64,000 nt of DNA from Oncomelania hupensis. Its lineage: Eukaryota; Mollusca; Gastropoda; Littorinimorpha; Pomatiopsidae. This document shows, piece after piece, positions 1-11,177 of this stretch. Every line of letters begins with the position of its first letter. The first letter of the stretch is position 1. The stretch is from assembly GCA_036898135.1 (NCBI GenBank), contig CM072522.1, positions 32,289,951-32,353,950 on the forward strand, read 5' to 3'. The translations under genes and the position numbers were made by a program. A model generated the notes under the pieces. That model was not told where the DNA came from. It saw nothing but the letters and a program-made list of their open reading frames with translations, and did no database searches.

Positions 1-164
1 CAGCAGCACTATTTTGTTCATCGCCATCAAAACTATAAACTTTTTGGGTTTGGTTTTATAATCAGAGAAATAATTTCTTCTACTTTTTTTTTTTTCGAAA
101 ACCGTATCAAGAATTTTATTTTATTTTTATTTTGTGTGTGTGGAGAGGGGTGGGATTGTGTGTG
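1..164. other. No gene recognised
   Basis: AT-rich sequence with T-runs and a short TG-rich stretch just before the first family A repeat. I see no coding, RNA or repeat-end signal here. Confidence 0.5.
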
Positions 165-769
165 TTAGTTATTTATTGCTTACAGGGTCCAGCGGACCGT
201 AAAGAGCCGAATCAGGACCATAAAATCAAGACCACAACTTGGCTGAAAGAGGACTTGCCCCTGATCCGCATAAAAGATCTGCCGAAACAACCCTAGTGGT
301 AATACTGAAGGCTCTCCACCAGCCGGTCACTTTACAATAAAGGCATCCCACACAGTGGATGCTGAGGCTATACTCTTAATTTATCGAAACCCTGTTTACA
401 AAAACAAAATAGAATATAAACATCATTATCAACAAAATATCAACAAAACACATACATATAAAATGCCTATATTGCCAAATAATAACTTCATAGGAAGCCC
501 CAGTGACCATTTGGCAGAAAGCGTCCTGCATTCCCAAGCTGATCTAACAGACCTCACACACAAATGAGGAGTTTTGTCCCGGAAGAATTTTCAAAAAAAA
601 AGGTAGTTGACTGGTCTAGCGAAGAAGATAGTATAGTATAGTATAGTATAGAACAGAGTAGGAATGCGAAAGAACAAAAGAGAAAGACAGCGACAGTGGG
701 AATTTAAAGCACTAAATTTCCAGAAAGTGTGGATACTATTTATACTGAAACCCCTGGCAACCCCTTGGC
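165..769 (-). repeat. Family A retroposon, subfamily A1 copy
   Basis: Near full-length copy. Read on the minus strand it starts at the degenerate GC hairpin and TATAAATAG-like box near 750 and ends at the GTCCGCTGGACCCTGTAAGC side with a TTAG-type tail near 165. Base identity to the copies at 2940 and 57332 is high by eye. I could not find a target-site duplication. Confidence 0.85.
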
Positions 770-964
770 GGATGCATCCAGGTGTGGAAGTTTTTATGCA
801 CTGTATAAGTTTTAATTCAATCATTGTTGTCACATTGCTGCCGAGGTGGAATTGCACTGCGTTGTGACCATTATTCAGGCAAATTTGGCTCGCATTTGTA
901 CAAATTTTCCAAAACATTCTAGCTTGAACAGAATTCGAAATAAGTGAGTAGTACTTATTTAGTT

Positions 965-1492
965 TGTTAGTTAGTCGTTGTTTATAGGGTCCAGCAATTC
1001 TCGCCCCTGAGGCCTATAAAAGATCTGCTGAAACAACACTAATGGTAATACTGAAAGCACTCCGCCAGCCCAGTCATTGTACAACAAAGGCATCCCATGC
1101 AGGGTATGCTGAGGCTGTACTCTTAATATATCGAACCCCCGTTTATACACAAAAAAAAGAATATGAACATGATAAAATATTAAAAAAACACATTAAAAAA
1201 TGTCTACATTGCTAAATAACAATATCACAGAAAGCCCTAGTGACCATGTGGCAGAAAGCGTCCAATATCCCCAACCTGACCCAAAAGACCCCATACACAA
1301 ATCAGGAGTTTTGGGAGAGTTTTCCAGAAAAAAGGTCTAGCGAAGAAGATAGTAGATTGATAGAACAGATTAGGAACGAGAAAGAACAAATGAGAATGAC
1401 AGGAAACAGTGCAAATTTAAAGCACTAAATTTCTATAAAGCAGGGATGCTATTTATATAGTAACCCCCGCACCCCAACAGGGTGAGTAACAT
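965..1492 (-). repeat. Family A retroposon, A1 copy with internal deletion
   Basis: The tail side shows a GTTAGTTAG run, then GGGTCCAGC jumps directly to CTCGCCCCTGA, so about 70 bp present in other copies are missing. The 5' hairpin on the minus strand is partly kept at 1463-1492. Confidence 0.85.
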
Positions 1493-1805
1493 TAATACAT
1501 TTCTGAAATGTCATTCAATTTTCTACACAAATAATATGCTATTTCAAACAGAACTAGCTTTTTTCAACTTAAAAAAATAAATTAATAAGTGTATTTATTA
1601 GTCCAACTGAGTGATAGAAAAGTAAAAGAGAGACTAGAGAGCCAGGCAGTCGAGTCCCTGTTTGGCGCATAGATCAGCTTTGCGGGCAAGTGGATGGAGA
1701 GTAAGTAATGAGGGAAATGGTGGCGGTAGGCTAATTTTATTTTAAATGAATTATTTTGTTAATGCCCAGTGGAGATTTAAAATGAACCTGTTATGCTGAT
1801 ATATA

Positions 1806-2227
1806 CAGAGGTGCCAACCACCTAATCTTTGTCAGTATTTCCGGACCCGTTTGTCAGTGTTTTTTAACACTCGTCAGTATTTTTTTTTCTCGCAAAACCT
1901 AGCCTATGACACTATAAAGTAACGACAGGCTTCCCTCTGAAACAGAAGGCTATTTTCAATCCTCTAAAATCACAATAAAAATCAGCTTGTTGAACACCAC
2001 ACTTGTTTTACTCTAAAATCACCATGAAAATCAGCTTGTTGAACACAGCGACGTTCAGTGAGTGCAGGAGTACTACTATGAGACCAGAAACTGGTACAGA
2101 AGCACCGCTGGCAAAGATAAACGATCGGCAACTTTTCCTCCGTATTTTTATAAAACTACCGTATTTCCGTATTTAATTCACTTCGCCGGAATTAAATACG
2201 GTCAATACGTACTGGTTGGCACCTCTG
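1806..2227. mobile_element. Short DNA transposon (MITE), TIR CAGAGGTGCCAACCA, 6-bp TSD
   Basis: The element starts CAGAGGTGCCAACCA and ends with its exact reverse complement, and is flanked by TATATA at 1800-1805 and 2228-2233. Subterminal copies of a GTCAGTATTT / CCGTATTT motif lie inside both ends. It is 422 bp with no coding capacity. The termini resemble those of the larger element at 33214-34457 (CAGACCTGCCTACC, also 6-bp TSD), which may be an autonomous relative. The TSD lies within an AT dinucleotide run, so its length is less certain than the TIR. Confidence 0.85.
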
Positions 2228-2233
2228 TATATA

Positions 2234-2923
2234 TGATTTAAGAGGACTTAAGAAAATAAGAACTGTCGTTTAAAATCATCCAAATGATGCTACACTATAA
2301 TAAAAGTAGAGGCCGGGTAGTGAACTGTTCAAGATGTCCTGACGCAACACTCCAACATTCAAACCCCAAAATGTAATGAAACACCCAGGATACCAAACAC
2401 CATTTTCAGTTTCTTTATTAGTCATTTTACTCAGAGCATTCATTGAGCACTAACAGCTTTTTAGACACATGTGCTATATTAATTAAACTGTCTGCGAATA
2501 CAAAGTAAACCCAAACTGTTTATATTTCATTCTAAAACAGTGCTTTTCCAGCTCTTAAAAAAACTGCTCAATAGCGCTGGACAATACAGGATGTAACACA
2601 AACAGCTAAACATCCATTTTGACCTTAATAATTCAACACTATACAGAGCAACCCAAGGCCATATTATATAGTGTCATTTTAACACAGCTTTATAAGAACA
2701 ATTACATTAAGGAAGTTATCAGAGCCCACGCTAATCAGTTACTATGAGTCTTTTCGTTGTTGGTTGTTTTGTTTTTTTAAACTGACTTTTCATCTCGAGT
2801 TTTTCCTGAAGCATTGCAACAAACATCTGCACACCATAAAATGGCACCTGTATTTCCTTTTACGGCTGACTATGAGTGTCTGTTCTCCATTATCTCCTCC
2901 ATCATACCAAGAACACGGATGCT
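2234..2923. other. No gene recognised
   Basis: Unique-looking AT-rich sequence between two repeats. No domain, splice pattern or terminal repeat could be supported. Confidence 0.4.
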
Positions 2924-2939
2924 TCCCCCACATTGTAAG

Positions 2940-3519
2940 TTAGTTATTCATTGCTTACAAGGTCCAGCAGACTGCATAGAGCCGAATCAGGACCACAAAA
3001 TCAAGACCACAACTTCGCTGAAAGAGGACTCGCCCCTGATCCACATAAAAGATATGCCGAAACACTCCTAGTGGTAACACTGAAGGCACTCCTCCAGCCA
3101 GTCACTTTACAATAAAGACATCCCACGCAGGGGATGCTGAGGTTATACTCTAATTTATCGAACCCCGTTTACAAAAACAAAATATAAACAAAAAACACAT
3201 ACATATAAAATGCCTACATTGCTAAATAATAACATCATAGGAAGCCCAAGTGACCACCTGGCAGAAAGCGTCCAATATTTCCAAGCTGATCCAACAGACC
3301 TCACACACAAATGAGGAGTTTTGTCCCAGAAGAGTTTTCAAGAAAAAAGGTAGGTGGCTGGTCTAGCGAAGAAGAAGATAGTATAGTAGATTGATAGAAC
3401 ATAGTAGGAATGCGAAAGAACAAAGAAGAAAGACAGCGATAGTGGGAATTTAAAGCACTAAATTTCCAGAAAGTGGGGATACTATTTATACTGAAACCCC
3501 TGGCATCCCCATGGGAGGA
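2940..3519 (-). repeat. Family A retroposon, complete A1 copy with 16-bp TSD
   Basis: Flanked by TCCCCCACATTGTAAG (2924-2939) and TCCCCCACACTGTAAG (3520-3535), one mismatch. This fixes the A1 ends: on the minus strand it begins at the GC-rich hairpin and ends in a GAATAACTAA-type tail, 580 bp in all. Confidence 0.93.
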
Positions 3520-3535
3520 TCCCCCACACTGTAAG

Positions 3536-4238
3536 CATTGTCTTTCTATGCTTTGCTACGCTATCACAGAGGTGCCTACCTCCAGTCTGACCATTTGTGT
3601 ACTGGCTGCATGAAAAATGTGTATTTTGTGTAATGTCAGATTTCCCGCAACTTGCAACTTTGATCAAAGAATTATTGTCATGAAAACTGCCACATTCACA
3701 AAACATCAATTCATACTAATTCCAGCTCACCATTTTAATCCTCATGAAACAAAATAATATAGAACTCAACAAGTTATGGTCACAAATGCACACTAATATA
3801 TTATTTTTTGTGTTGTATTTTACTCCAAAACCCCCAAAAAGATCTTCATATTGTACAACAATTAATTAATATCAATTATGAATATATATAAATGCATCAT
3901 TATTTTCGTATATTCTGCTAAACTGACAATACTTTTTGTTTTCTGAGCATACTAGAGTGTTCTGCATTTTGTTGTGTAAATACAATGCCTTTTTATCCAC
4001 TTTGTATTAATTTTAGACACCTGAGCCACTTTTGGGAAAAACACTTTTATTTTTACCCACTTTGAACAGTTCAATGAGTGCCTTAATATTGACCGGTTTT
4101 AACAATTTAAATTTTTTAAATCTTCTAAAGGTTTGTACTATATAATAAAAACAAAATAAAACATCCTGAACCAAAATAAAATGTTCGTCCGTAATACCTA
4201 ATCTAAGTGTCGCCGAATGTCGTATGCAGAGCAATGCT
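3536..4238. other. No gene; one solitary transposon end
   Basis: A CAGAGGTGCCTACC terminus at about 3569 resembles the MITE end at 1806, but I found no inverted partner nearby. The remainder is AT-rich without recognised content. Confidence 0.4.
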
Positions 4239-4251
4239 GAACTCTTTGTTG

Positions 4252-4950
4252 ATTGATTGATTGATTGTTGCTTTAGGTCCAGCGGACTCTTCCGAGCCAA
4301 ATCAGGACCGGACAACCCCCAATCCGCATTAAAGATCTGCTGAAACAACCCTAGTGGGAAAATTGAATGCCCTCCACCGGCCAGTCACTTTACAATAAAG
4401 ACATCCCACACAGGGGACGGCTGAGGTTTTACCCCAACTACTCGAACCCCCGGTTACAAAAGCAAAATAGAATACAAACATCATTATAAATTATCAACAA
4501 AACATATACATATAAAATGCCTATAGTGCTAAATAATAACATCATAGGAAGCCCTAGTGACCACCCGGCAGAAAGCGTCCAACACTCCCAAGCTGATCCA
4601 ACAGACCTCATACACAAACAAGGAGTCTTGTCCAGGAAGAGTTTTCAAGAAAAAAGGTAGGTCATTGATCTAGCGAAGAAGAAGATAGTATAGCAGAGTG
4701 ATAGGACAGAGCAGGAATTGGAAAGAGTAAATGAGGAAGACAGCGACAGTGGGAATTTAAAGCACTAAATTTCCAGAAAGTGGGGATACTATTTATACTG
4801 AAACCCCCGGCACCCCAACAGGGGTACTGTTGCCGCAGTGAATTGGTCATGCCTACAAAGTCAAGACAGGTTTTCAACTGGGGCTTTCACTTTTCCCTTT
4901 ATAGGTTAGAACAATCTACAGTGGCAAGATTGCTCATGACCCCAAGGGGT
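4252..4950 (-). repeat. Family A retroposon, complete A2 copy with 13-bp TSD
   Basis: Flanked by GAACTCTTTGTTG at 4239-4251 and 4951-4963, so both ends are exact. On the minus strand it starts ACCCCTTGGGGTCATGAGC, runs about 135 bp before reaching the CCCCTGTTGGGGTGCC hairpin that starts A1 copies, and ends GGACCTAAAGCAACAATC with (AATC)n. It is 699 bp, and two further complete A2 copies lie at 40594 and 58709. Confidence 0.95.
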
Positions 4951-5066
4951 GAACTCTTTGTTGCAGTGAGCATAATGAACTCCTTTCGAATATTCGATTA
5001 TTCCTCAAACACGTTCACGGTATTCACGTAAGAAATGTCGCGCTTTTTGCTTACTTGCAACCTTAC

Positions 5067-5127
5067 CCCTCTTTTCTTCAGACTCGCTCTCATCATCATT
5101 CTCGTGCAAACGCTTTCGCGACACCAT
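5067..5127 (-). CDS. Possible first coding exon of an unknown (transposon-like) gene
   Basis: An ATG opens a 20-codon basic/acidic peptide (MVSRKRLHENDDESESEEKR) followed directly by a strong donor GGTAAGG. The style matches first exons of hAT-like transposase genes elsewhere in this window (34182, 24245). The family A insertion at 4252-4950 begins about 115 bp downstream, and no following exon was found, so it may be a relic. No homology was recognised. Confidence 0.25.
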
Positions 5128-5910
5128 GTTTAGCACAATGGCGGATACAAAGTCTCGCAATACCTCTCACGCACGAGATTTCACTTTTGCGCATGCGCTC
5201 TAGGGTCAGCAAGTAAAGGAAATAGCAGATTGGGACATATATAAAATCAGTGCGAAAAAAATATTTTTTGGGGGGTACACCACGAAAATGCGTATTTTTA
5301 AGGAATTGCTCGTATTGTTGTATTTTATGTTGAAAATTTGTAAAAATACGCGCCAGCGCACAATGCTTTCAAACCGACATGCGCATAACTCTACTTTCAA
5401 AAGTCGCAGTAGGTAAACTCAACATAAGTATAGGAAACTCAGGTGGAAAAATCTTTAAATATTTTCTTTTAGAGTACGCTTGCAACGTTTGTCTGGCATT
5501 GACTATTTTGGTTTCACAAAGAGCGATTTCTAACATGGGAGGGGTTGCTAAAAGTTATACTAGTGGACAAAATGGTGAAGAAGACAGTGATGAAGGTAAT
5601 GTGTCATTCACGAGCTGTAGGTCCAATTAGAGGGAAATACTTTCCACAACAATCAGGCAAAGTCTATTAATGAATTGTTGCCTCCCTTACACTGCTTGTA
5701 GCTTATTCCGTGGGAATCGTATGTGCAAAAGTCCAATCTAATTTCTTTATGGACCTAAACTTTCAAGTCTCTACTACATTTCTTGTTTATAAACTTCTTT
5801 TTTTTTTTTACCTATACAAATTGTACTGAACGATAAAAAGAGGAAGCAACCCCTGCCAGTACAGAATGAGTGAAGTGAACATTTTAAAAGAAACACAACA
5901 AACATCATAA
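5128..5910. other. No gene; probable 3' flank of zinc-finger gene 1
   Basis: Short open frames only. The last few hundred bases should include the 3' UTR of the minus-strand gene ending at 5911, but I saw no clear AATAAA on that strand. Confidence 0.35.
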
Positions 5911-7107
5911 CTAAGTTTGCTCTTCTGAGTGCTTCTTTACCCTGTGCCGTTTCAAATGGCTGGACTGGGTGTAAGCTTTGTTGCAAACGTCACACACGTG
6001 ATTTTTCATTTCTGTGTGTGTACGCTTATGTCTGTTCAAATCGCAAGCCAGAAAGAAGGCCTTCTGGCAAAGGTCACACGCATGGTTTTTCTCCCCTGTG
6101 TGAAACAGCTGGTGTTTCTTCAAGCCCTTCGCCCGAGTGAAGGCTTTATTGCAAACCTCGCACACGTGAACTTTCTCTTCAGTGTGAGTAAGCCTATGGT
6201 CCTGCAAAATGCTCGAACGACCGAAAGCTCGATGACAAATATCACACACATGGGTTTTCTCCCCTGTTTGGTTTTTCTCCCTTGTATGTGTCCGCTCATG
6301 TTTTTTCAAAGTGCTAGCCTGAGTGAAAGATTTGTTACAAACTCCACACACGTGGTTCTTCTCTTCTGTATGGAACAGCTTGTGTTGCCTCAAGCTACTA
6401 GACTGGGTGAAAGCTTTAGTACAAACGTCACACACATACTTTTTCTGGCCGGTGTGTATTAGCTTGTGCTGCTTCAAACTGTTAGCATGAGTGAAAGTTT
6501 TCTGACAAACATCGCACTCGTAATTCCTCTCTCCTGTATGTGTTCGCTTATGTATCTTCAAATGGTACGCCGAAGTGAACGCCTTGTTACAAACATCACA
6601 CTTGTGGTTTCTCTCTCCTGTATGGGTAAGCTTATGTTGTTTCAAGTGGCTAGCCTCGTTGAACGCTTTCTTACAAACATCACAGACGTGGCTTCTCTCC
6701 CCTGTGTGTATCAACTTGTGTCGTTTCAAAAGTGAAGGTGTGCTAAACGATTTCTGACAAACATCACAGATGTGGCGCCTCTCTCCTGTGTGTATCAACT
6801 TGTGTCGCTTCATAAGTGAAAATGTGGTAAACGACTTCTGACAAACATCACAACCGTGGCGCCTCTCTCCTGTGTGTATCAACTTGTGTCGCTTCATGAG
6901 TGAAGATGTGGTAAACGACTTCTGACAAACGTCACACATGTGTCTCTTTTGTCCTCCAGTCTTTGTTCCTCTCTTCTGATCTCTGTCACGGACATCACTG
7001 TGGGCAGTGTCTGAGGCAGAAGAGAACTCCACAGCTGATGACTGTGTGGCTGTGCGGCGGCTAGTCACCAATGGACCCTGGGGTTGCTCAGCATATGTAG
7101 ACGGGAC
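5911..7107 (-). CDS. Zinc-finger gene 1, exon 4: twelve C2H2 fingers
   Basis: Terminal exon of a four-exon gene (25416-25509, 22804-23199, 7664-7734, 5911-7107), together 1758 bp or 585 residues plus stop. It opens after the acceptor CTTGCAG and encodes a Ser/Arg-rich linker (SSAVEFSSASD), then twelve consecutive C-x2-C-x12-H-x3-H fingers joined by HTGE(K/R) linkers; the last is C-x2-C-x12-H-x4-H. Several fingers have the CDVC(N/Q)K(A/S)F start typical of this family. Two linkers are aberrant: finger 8-9 has an insert REKNQTGEKTH, and others read HTEEK. The expected role is sequence-specific DNA binding in the nucleus; the target is unknown. The start codon lies in exon 1, so the open frame upstream of 7107 is intron. 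Paralogues lie at 31132-36518 and 51537-56977. Confidence 0.9.
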   Translation of the reverse strand, partial: VPSTYAEQPQGPLVTSRRTATQSSAVEFSSASDTAHSDVRDRDQKRGTKTGGQKRHMCDVCQKSFTTSSLMKRHKLIHTGERRHGCDVCQKSFTTFSLMKRHKLIHTGERRHICDVCQKSFSTPSLLKRHKLIHTGERSHVCDVCKKAFNEASHLKQHKLTHTGERNHKCDVCNKAFTSAYHLKIHKRTHTGERNYECDVCQKTFTHANSLKQHKLIHTGQKKYVCDVCTKAFTQSSSLRQHKLFHTEEKNHVCGVCNKSFTQASTLKKHERTHTREKNQTGEKTHVCDICHRAFGRSSILQDHRLTHTEEKVHVCEVCNKAFTRAKGLKKHQLFHTGEKNHACDLCQKAFFLACDLNRHKRTHTEMKNHVCDVCNKAYTQSSHLKRHRVKKHSEEQT

Positions 7108-7663
7108 CTGCAAGAAACACCACTCAATCACACAAACAATAGTGGGCAAACTTTGTACTTTTGTTTAACTCTCTTAGTGTTGATTTTGTGTGTTTTTGTG
7201 TGTTTTTGTGTGTGCATGTGTTAAATGTACACAGTTTAGTACCTACACTTTACATTTACTGCTCTGGGATTTATTGTGTTGATTTGTGCAGTGAGTGCAT
7301 GTGTTAGAGTACGCGTGTGAGTACTTTCAGCAGACTGTTTAGTTTCAAATTGCGTATTATAAAATAAATTATGATTAATTATTATTATTATAAGGGGGAA
7401 TCGGGGATGGTCGTAACATCATATTTGTTCAGGATGATCGTGTGCACATATAATAACATTGGACTGGTTGGCGCCTCTGTTCACTTTCCCTGTCATCTCA
7501 TGTGGTACGAATTTGCCAAAGTTCAATACCACAGTACAGATTCAAATACTTCTTCAAAATATCTAAATACAGGATTCACTGTCGCCATACAAGCTTGGCC
7601 TATGCATCCAAGATTTTAGCGTTGTACTGGAGATGTAACAAAAACATGCTAATCAATAATTAC
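7108..7663. other. Intron 3 of zinc-finger gene 1
   Basis: Contains a TTA-rich stretch near 7371 and a solitary transposon end, ACTGGTTGGCGCCTCTG at about 7464-7480, which matches the right terminus of the MITE at 1806-2227 with one change. No left partner was found. Confidence 0.5.
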
Positions 7664-7734
7664 CTCAGACAACATTGGATGTGTTGCAGTGTTCCTCCTT
7701 GACTTTCTCTGTGCCTCCAAAGGCTCACTGCTAC
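7664..7734 (-). CDS. Zinc-finger gene 1, exon 3 (linker)
   Basis: A 71-bp exon bounded on the minus strand by TTTCAG and GAG|GTAAT. It enters in phase 1 and leaves in phase 0, encoding (x)SSEPLEAQRKSRRN then THPMLSE. Exons with the same acceptor (GTGCATTTCAG), phase and SSxPLExE start lie at 34552-34631 and 54203-54270 in the paralogues, which is the main evidence for its use. The peptide is too short to place in a domain family. Confidence 0.82.
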
Positions 7735-7869
7735 CTGAAATGCACAAATCAAACCATTACATAATAATGTGAGATGGAATGACAAACCCTGGGTTAAGTG
7801 CGACATTCAGTTGGATAGATACTGAAGAAGCAAAAAATATTACGCAAACTAGAAGAAAGAAGAAACTGC

Positions 7870-8469
7870 TTCAGAACAACAATCTGTGTGCATCAAGGGT
7901 GGCTAATCTCTCCAACACTCTTCAACATCTTCCTAGAGCGCATCATGTCAGATAGGGCATCTGACATGATGCGCTCTATGAAGATGCAGATCAAAAAGGC
8001 ACAGTCAGCATAGGGGATAGAGCAATCTCCAATCTTCATTTTGCGGATGACATTGAGGATTGGCTGGAGAGGAACAAGAACATTAACAGCTGGTACAGAG
8101 GCTTGACACCACCTCCAGAGCCTATGGAATGGAAATAAGTGGAGAAAAGACCAAAATGATGACCAACAACATCAACACGGACATCAATCAAAGTCCAAGG
8201 CCAATCCCTCAGCACAGTGCGTAGCTTCAAATATTTAGGAGCCATTGTATAAGACAATTGGTCCTGACAGGAAGTCCTCTCCAGGATCGCACAAACAACT
8301 GCTGCCCTAGCAAGGTTGAAGCCCATTTGGAAAGACAGGACCATCAGTCTACATTCCAAGGTAAGATTGCTGCGCTCCCTTGTCATCTCCATCTTCCTTT
8401 ACGCTTGCGAAACATGGACCCTCACAGCAGATCTACAACAAAGAATACAAAGCATGGAGATGAGGTGCT
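7870..8469 (+). pseudogene. RTE-like LINE reverse transcriptase fragment
   Basis: In shifting frames this reads RT and post-RT segments: a degenerate CASRVANLSNTL (compare RQGCLLSPTL), GTVSIGDRAI, NLHFADDI (catalytic FADD box) and VISIFLYACETWTLTADLQ. The same sequence at 43937-44395 continues to the LINE 3' end, but here it stops abruptly at about 8469 inside GGAGATGAGGTGCT, where Harbinger leader sequence begins. Many stops and frameshifts show it is dead. A 20-bp perfect hairpin at 7934-7978 is an added rearrangement. Confidence 0.8.
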
Positions 8470-8762
8470 TCGCCAGCTTTGCCCGGGCGGTGATTAAACG
8501 TTGCACAAACTTTGGTGGAGCGGTTGTAAGCGTTTTACGAGCAAACACGGGATTGCTGGAACGGTGTCGGGCATTGAAGCAGCGATCCACTGCGGTGATG
8601 AACTTTGGTTTGGCGTTGATATGGAAGTGTCAGAGCGGGACCAGAATTTGGCTATAAATACGGGGAGAAATGGACCAGGAGCCCATTTGGAATCGAGCTG
8701 CCGTTGAGTGCAGACCTCATTTACATCGAATTTGCTCAAAGTTACAGTAAAACTCTACTACC

Positions 8763-10052
8763 ATGGATGATGAGAGACTTGCTATGATTGGTGCACTAGT
8801 CCAGTAGCAGAATCAGAACCTCCTCAGATTGCAACAAGCTGTTGACAGAAGGAGAAGAGAGAGAAGAAGGAGAGACAGAGTTGTGTGGGTCAGACAGTGG
8901 ATTCTGAGAAGGCCTGAACATGGACTGTATGACAAGCTGATGGTGGAGCTGAGGAATGAGGATCCACGAGCCTTCCATCACTTCATGAGGATGCCACCAG
9001 TCATGTTTGATGAAGTTGTACAGAAGCTGACCCCCAGATAGACCAAGCAAGACACCAATTACCGAGCAAGCCTGGAACCTGGTCTCAAAGTGGCAATCAC
9101 CCTACGGCACCTGGCCTCTGGTAACACCTACAGAAACATGCAATACGCCTGGAGGGTTCCCCACAACACCATCAGTGTGGTAGTCAGAGAAGTGGTAAAG
9201 GCCATCATTGAGGAGTACACAGATGAACTCGTGTTTTGCTCAACAACTGAACAAGGATGGAGAGATCTGGCTGACCAATGGTACCAGAGATGGACCTTTC
9301 CCTACACAGTTGGTGTCATTGACGGCAAGGACATGGCCTGTAAAGCTCCTCGCAACTCTGGCTCAGAATTCTACAACTACAAAAGCTTTTACAGTGTGAT
9401 CCTGTTTGCCATGGTGGATGCTGACTACAAGTTCACCTACATTGACCTATCAGGCAATGGCTCATCCTCAGACGCTCAGATCTACAACGAAAGTGATCTC
9501 CATAGTGGGCTGGACTAAAACAGGATTCATGCCTTTCCTCAGCCAGACCCCCTACCCAATGACAATCAGGATGTGCCTTACTTCATCATTGGGGATGACG
9601 CCTTCTCACTGCGGACCTACCTCATGAAGCCGTACAGCACCAGAAACCTCACCCATGAAGAGCGCATCTTCAACTATCGGCTGTCCAGGGCAAGACGGGT
9701 CGTGGAGAACGCCTTCGGCATCCTGGCCAACAGGTTCCAGATTCTGCTCACCACCATGCAACATCACCATGAAACTGTCAGAGCCATCGTGGAAGCTTGC
9801 TGCATCCTCCACAACCTGATGCGCACCCGCTTCCCAGTGGTCCAGAACAGACTTGTGGACCATGCACAACCAGATGGGAACCTGCAGCCTGGGGCATGGA
9901 GAGAAGGACGGAACTTGGAGGACACTATCGTTGTGCAAGGCCCCAACACAGCCTCACGTGATGGGAAGAGGCAGCGAAACCTACTCAAGCATTGGTGCAA
10001 CTCCCCATCAGGATCAGTGGATTGGCAGCAGAGAATGGTGGCTATCAACTGA
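8763..10052 (+). pseudogene. PIF/Harbinger transposase, unit A, three in-frame stops
   Basis: One frame from ATG 8763 to the stop at 10050-10052 reads a PIF/Harbinger DDE nuclease of about 430 codons, broken by TAG at 8805, TAG at 9039 and TAA at 9516 but by no frameshift. Visible features are an Arg-rich N-terminus, the HTH-like AITLRHLASGNTYRNMQ, the first Asp in GVIDGKDMACKAP, the second in GNGSSSDAQIYNES, the Glu in RRVVENAFGILANRF, and the C-terminal ACCILHNLMR. The homologue at 13656-14989 has sense codons at these stops. It pairs with the divergent MADF gene at 11454-12802, the normal two-gene Harbinger layout in which a DNA-binding partner recruits the transposase. With only nonsense changes and one lost codon, decay is modest. 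Confidence 0.9.
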
Positions 10053-10465
10053 ACACTGTGCAGAACACTGAAGAGACACTTGTGCATTGTACATATTATA
10101 TATACTCATGTTTATTACTTTGTTGTAAATGTAATTTGACATTGTTAAAGGAACTCGAACTTTAATGGGGCCCCTGTATTGGAAATGCAATGAACAAATT
10201 GTGCTTGCGTTTGTTTGAAATGTTATGAGAGATTATTAAAGAAACTTGTGATACGATTCATTCTTGATGTCATAAAACATTAATAAAAGCACTTTATATT
10301 TAAAAAATGTCTTGTTTAATACTTGAAGGTTTTTTGTAAAATTTAGACGTTCCAATAAAGGACTTTAACCTTGTTGTTGTTGTTTCAAAATATTTATTCA
10401 GGATAAAAACATGTATCAGCACAATGGTTGTTTTACAACATGGTCCTGAAAAGGACAAAATAATA

Positions 10466-11177
10466 CAGAGCTTATTCTAGGATTTTGAAGAAGTGGGGGC
10501 AGGCCCCCCTTCCTTGAAAAAAAGAGGGGGATTAGGCCCCCCTCTGACCAAAACAGTGGGGGCATCTTCTCGGCATATATAGGGTGTACACACAAACAAA
10601 TATCCATATCTGTTTTCTCCCGTGATGTTACCGGGTAAAACTGTGAAACAGTCAAGTGTCGCATTCTCTCCAAACAGTAAGTACACACAAATCGCAGACA
10701 AAATATATCACAAACTGGTATCTGTAACCTTGCTTTCACAACTGTTGCATAAAAGCTCTGCTGTTTTAGAAGATCAGTCATGTGAAAACAGTGTGACTGT
10801 TTTCTTCACAGTTCCTCCACTGAATTCGAAGTCGAAAAGCGTGCGCTTTTTCGAAGCCATTCTGATTCTGATTGTAAACCAGTTCCAACCGGTCAGGTTC
10901 ATCGATGCCACACTCAGAAGAAAGGTGATTGGTCAAAAAGAATAGCATCGGCCAATGAAAATTTGAGACACATCGCACATACAAAAGAGCAACTTCCGTT
11001 TAACTCCAGTTTCCGCTACGCCCTAGCAGACGACAGAAACGTCACAGTAAAGCCCGCTTCGATCAAGACATGTAGCGGGATATTTCCAATCTCAGCGGGA
11101 TCGCGAACGCGCTCATCGAATTTCTTTGCGGGAAAAAAACTTGTTGAGCGTGATCCCGCGCCCTAGAATAAGCTCTG
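10466..11177. mobile_element. Non-autonomous DNA transposon, TIR CAGAGCTTATTCTAG, 5-bp TSD
   Basis: Perfect 15-bp terminal inverted repeats (CAGAGCTTATTCTAG / CTAGAATAAGCTCTG) are flanked by TAATA at 10461-10465 and 11178-11182. One end carries GC hairpins (GGGGGCAGGCCCCCC and GAGGGGGATTAGGCCCCCC), the other repeats GCGGGAT. A short open start, MLPGKTVKQSSVAF at 10625, runs into GTAAGT and could be a relic first exon. Length (712 bp), 5-bp TSD and CAG end resemble the element at 23886-24602. It sits in the 3' region of Harbinger unit A. Confidence 0.88.

Noticed and set aside
5929..6757. Plus-strand frames of 177 and 89 codons in the zinc-finger exon
   Set aside because: Antisense of the 84-bp finger repeats, which lack stops on the opposite strand.
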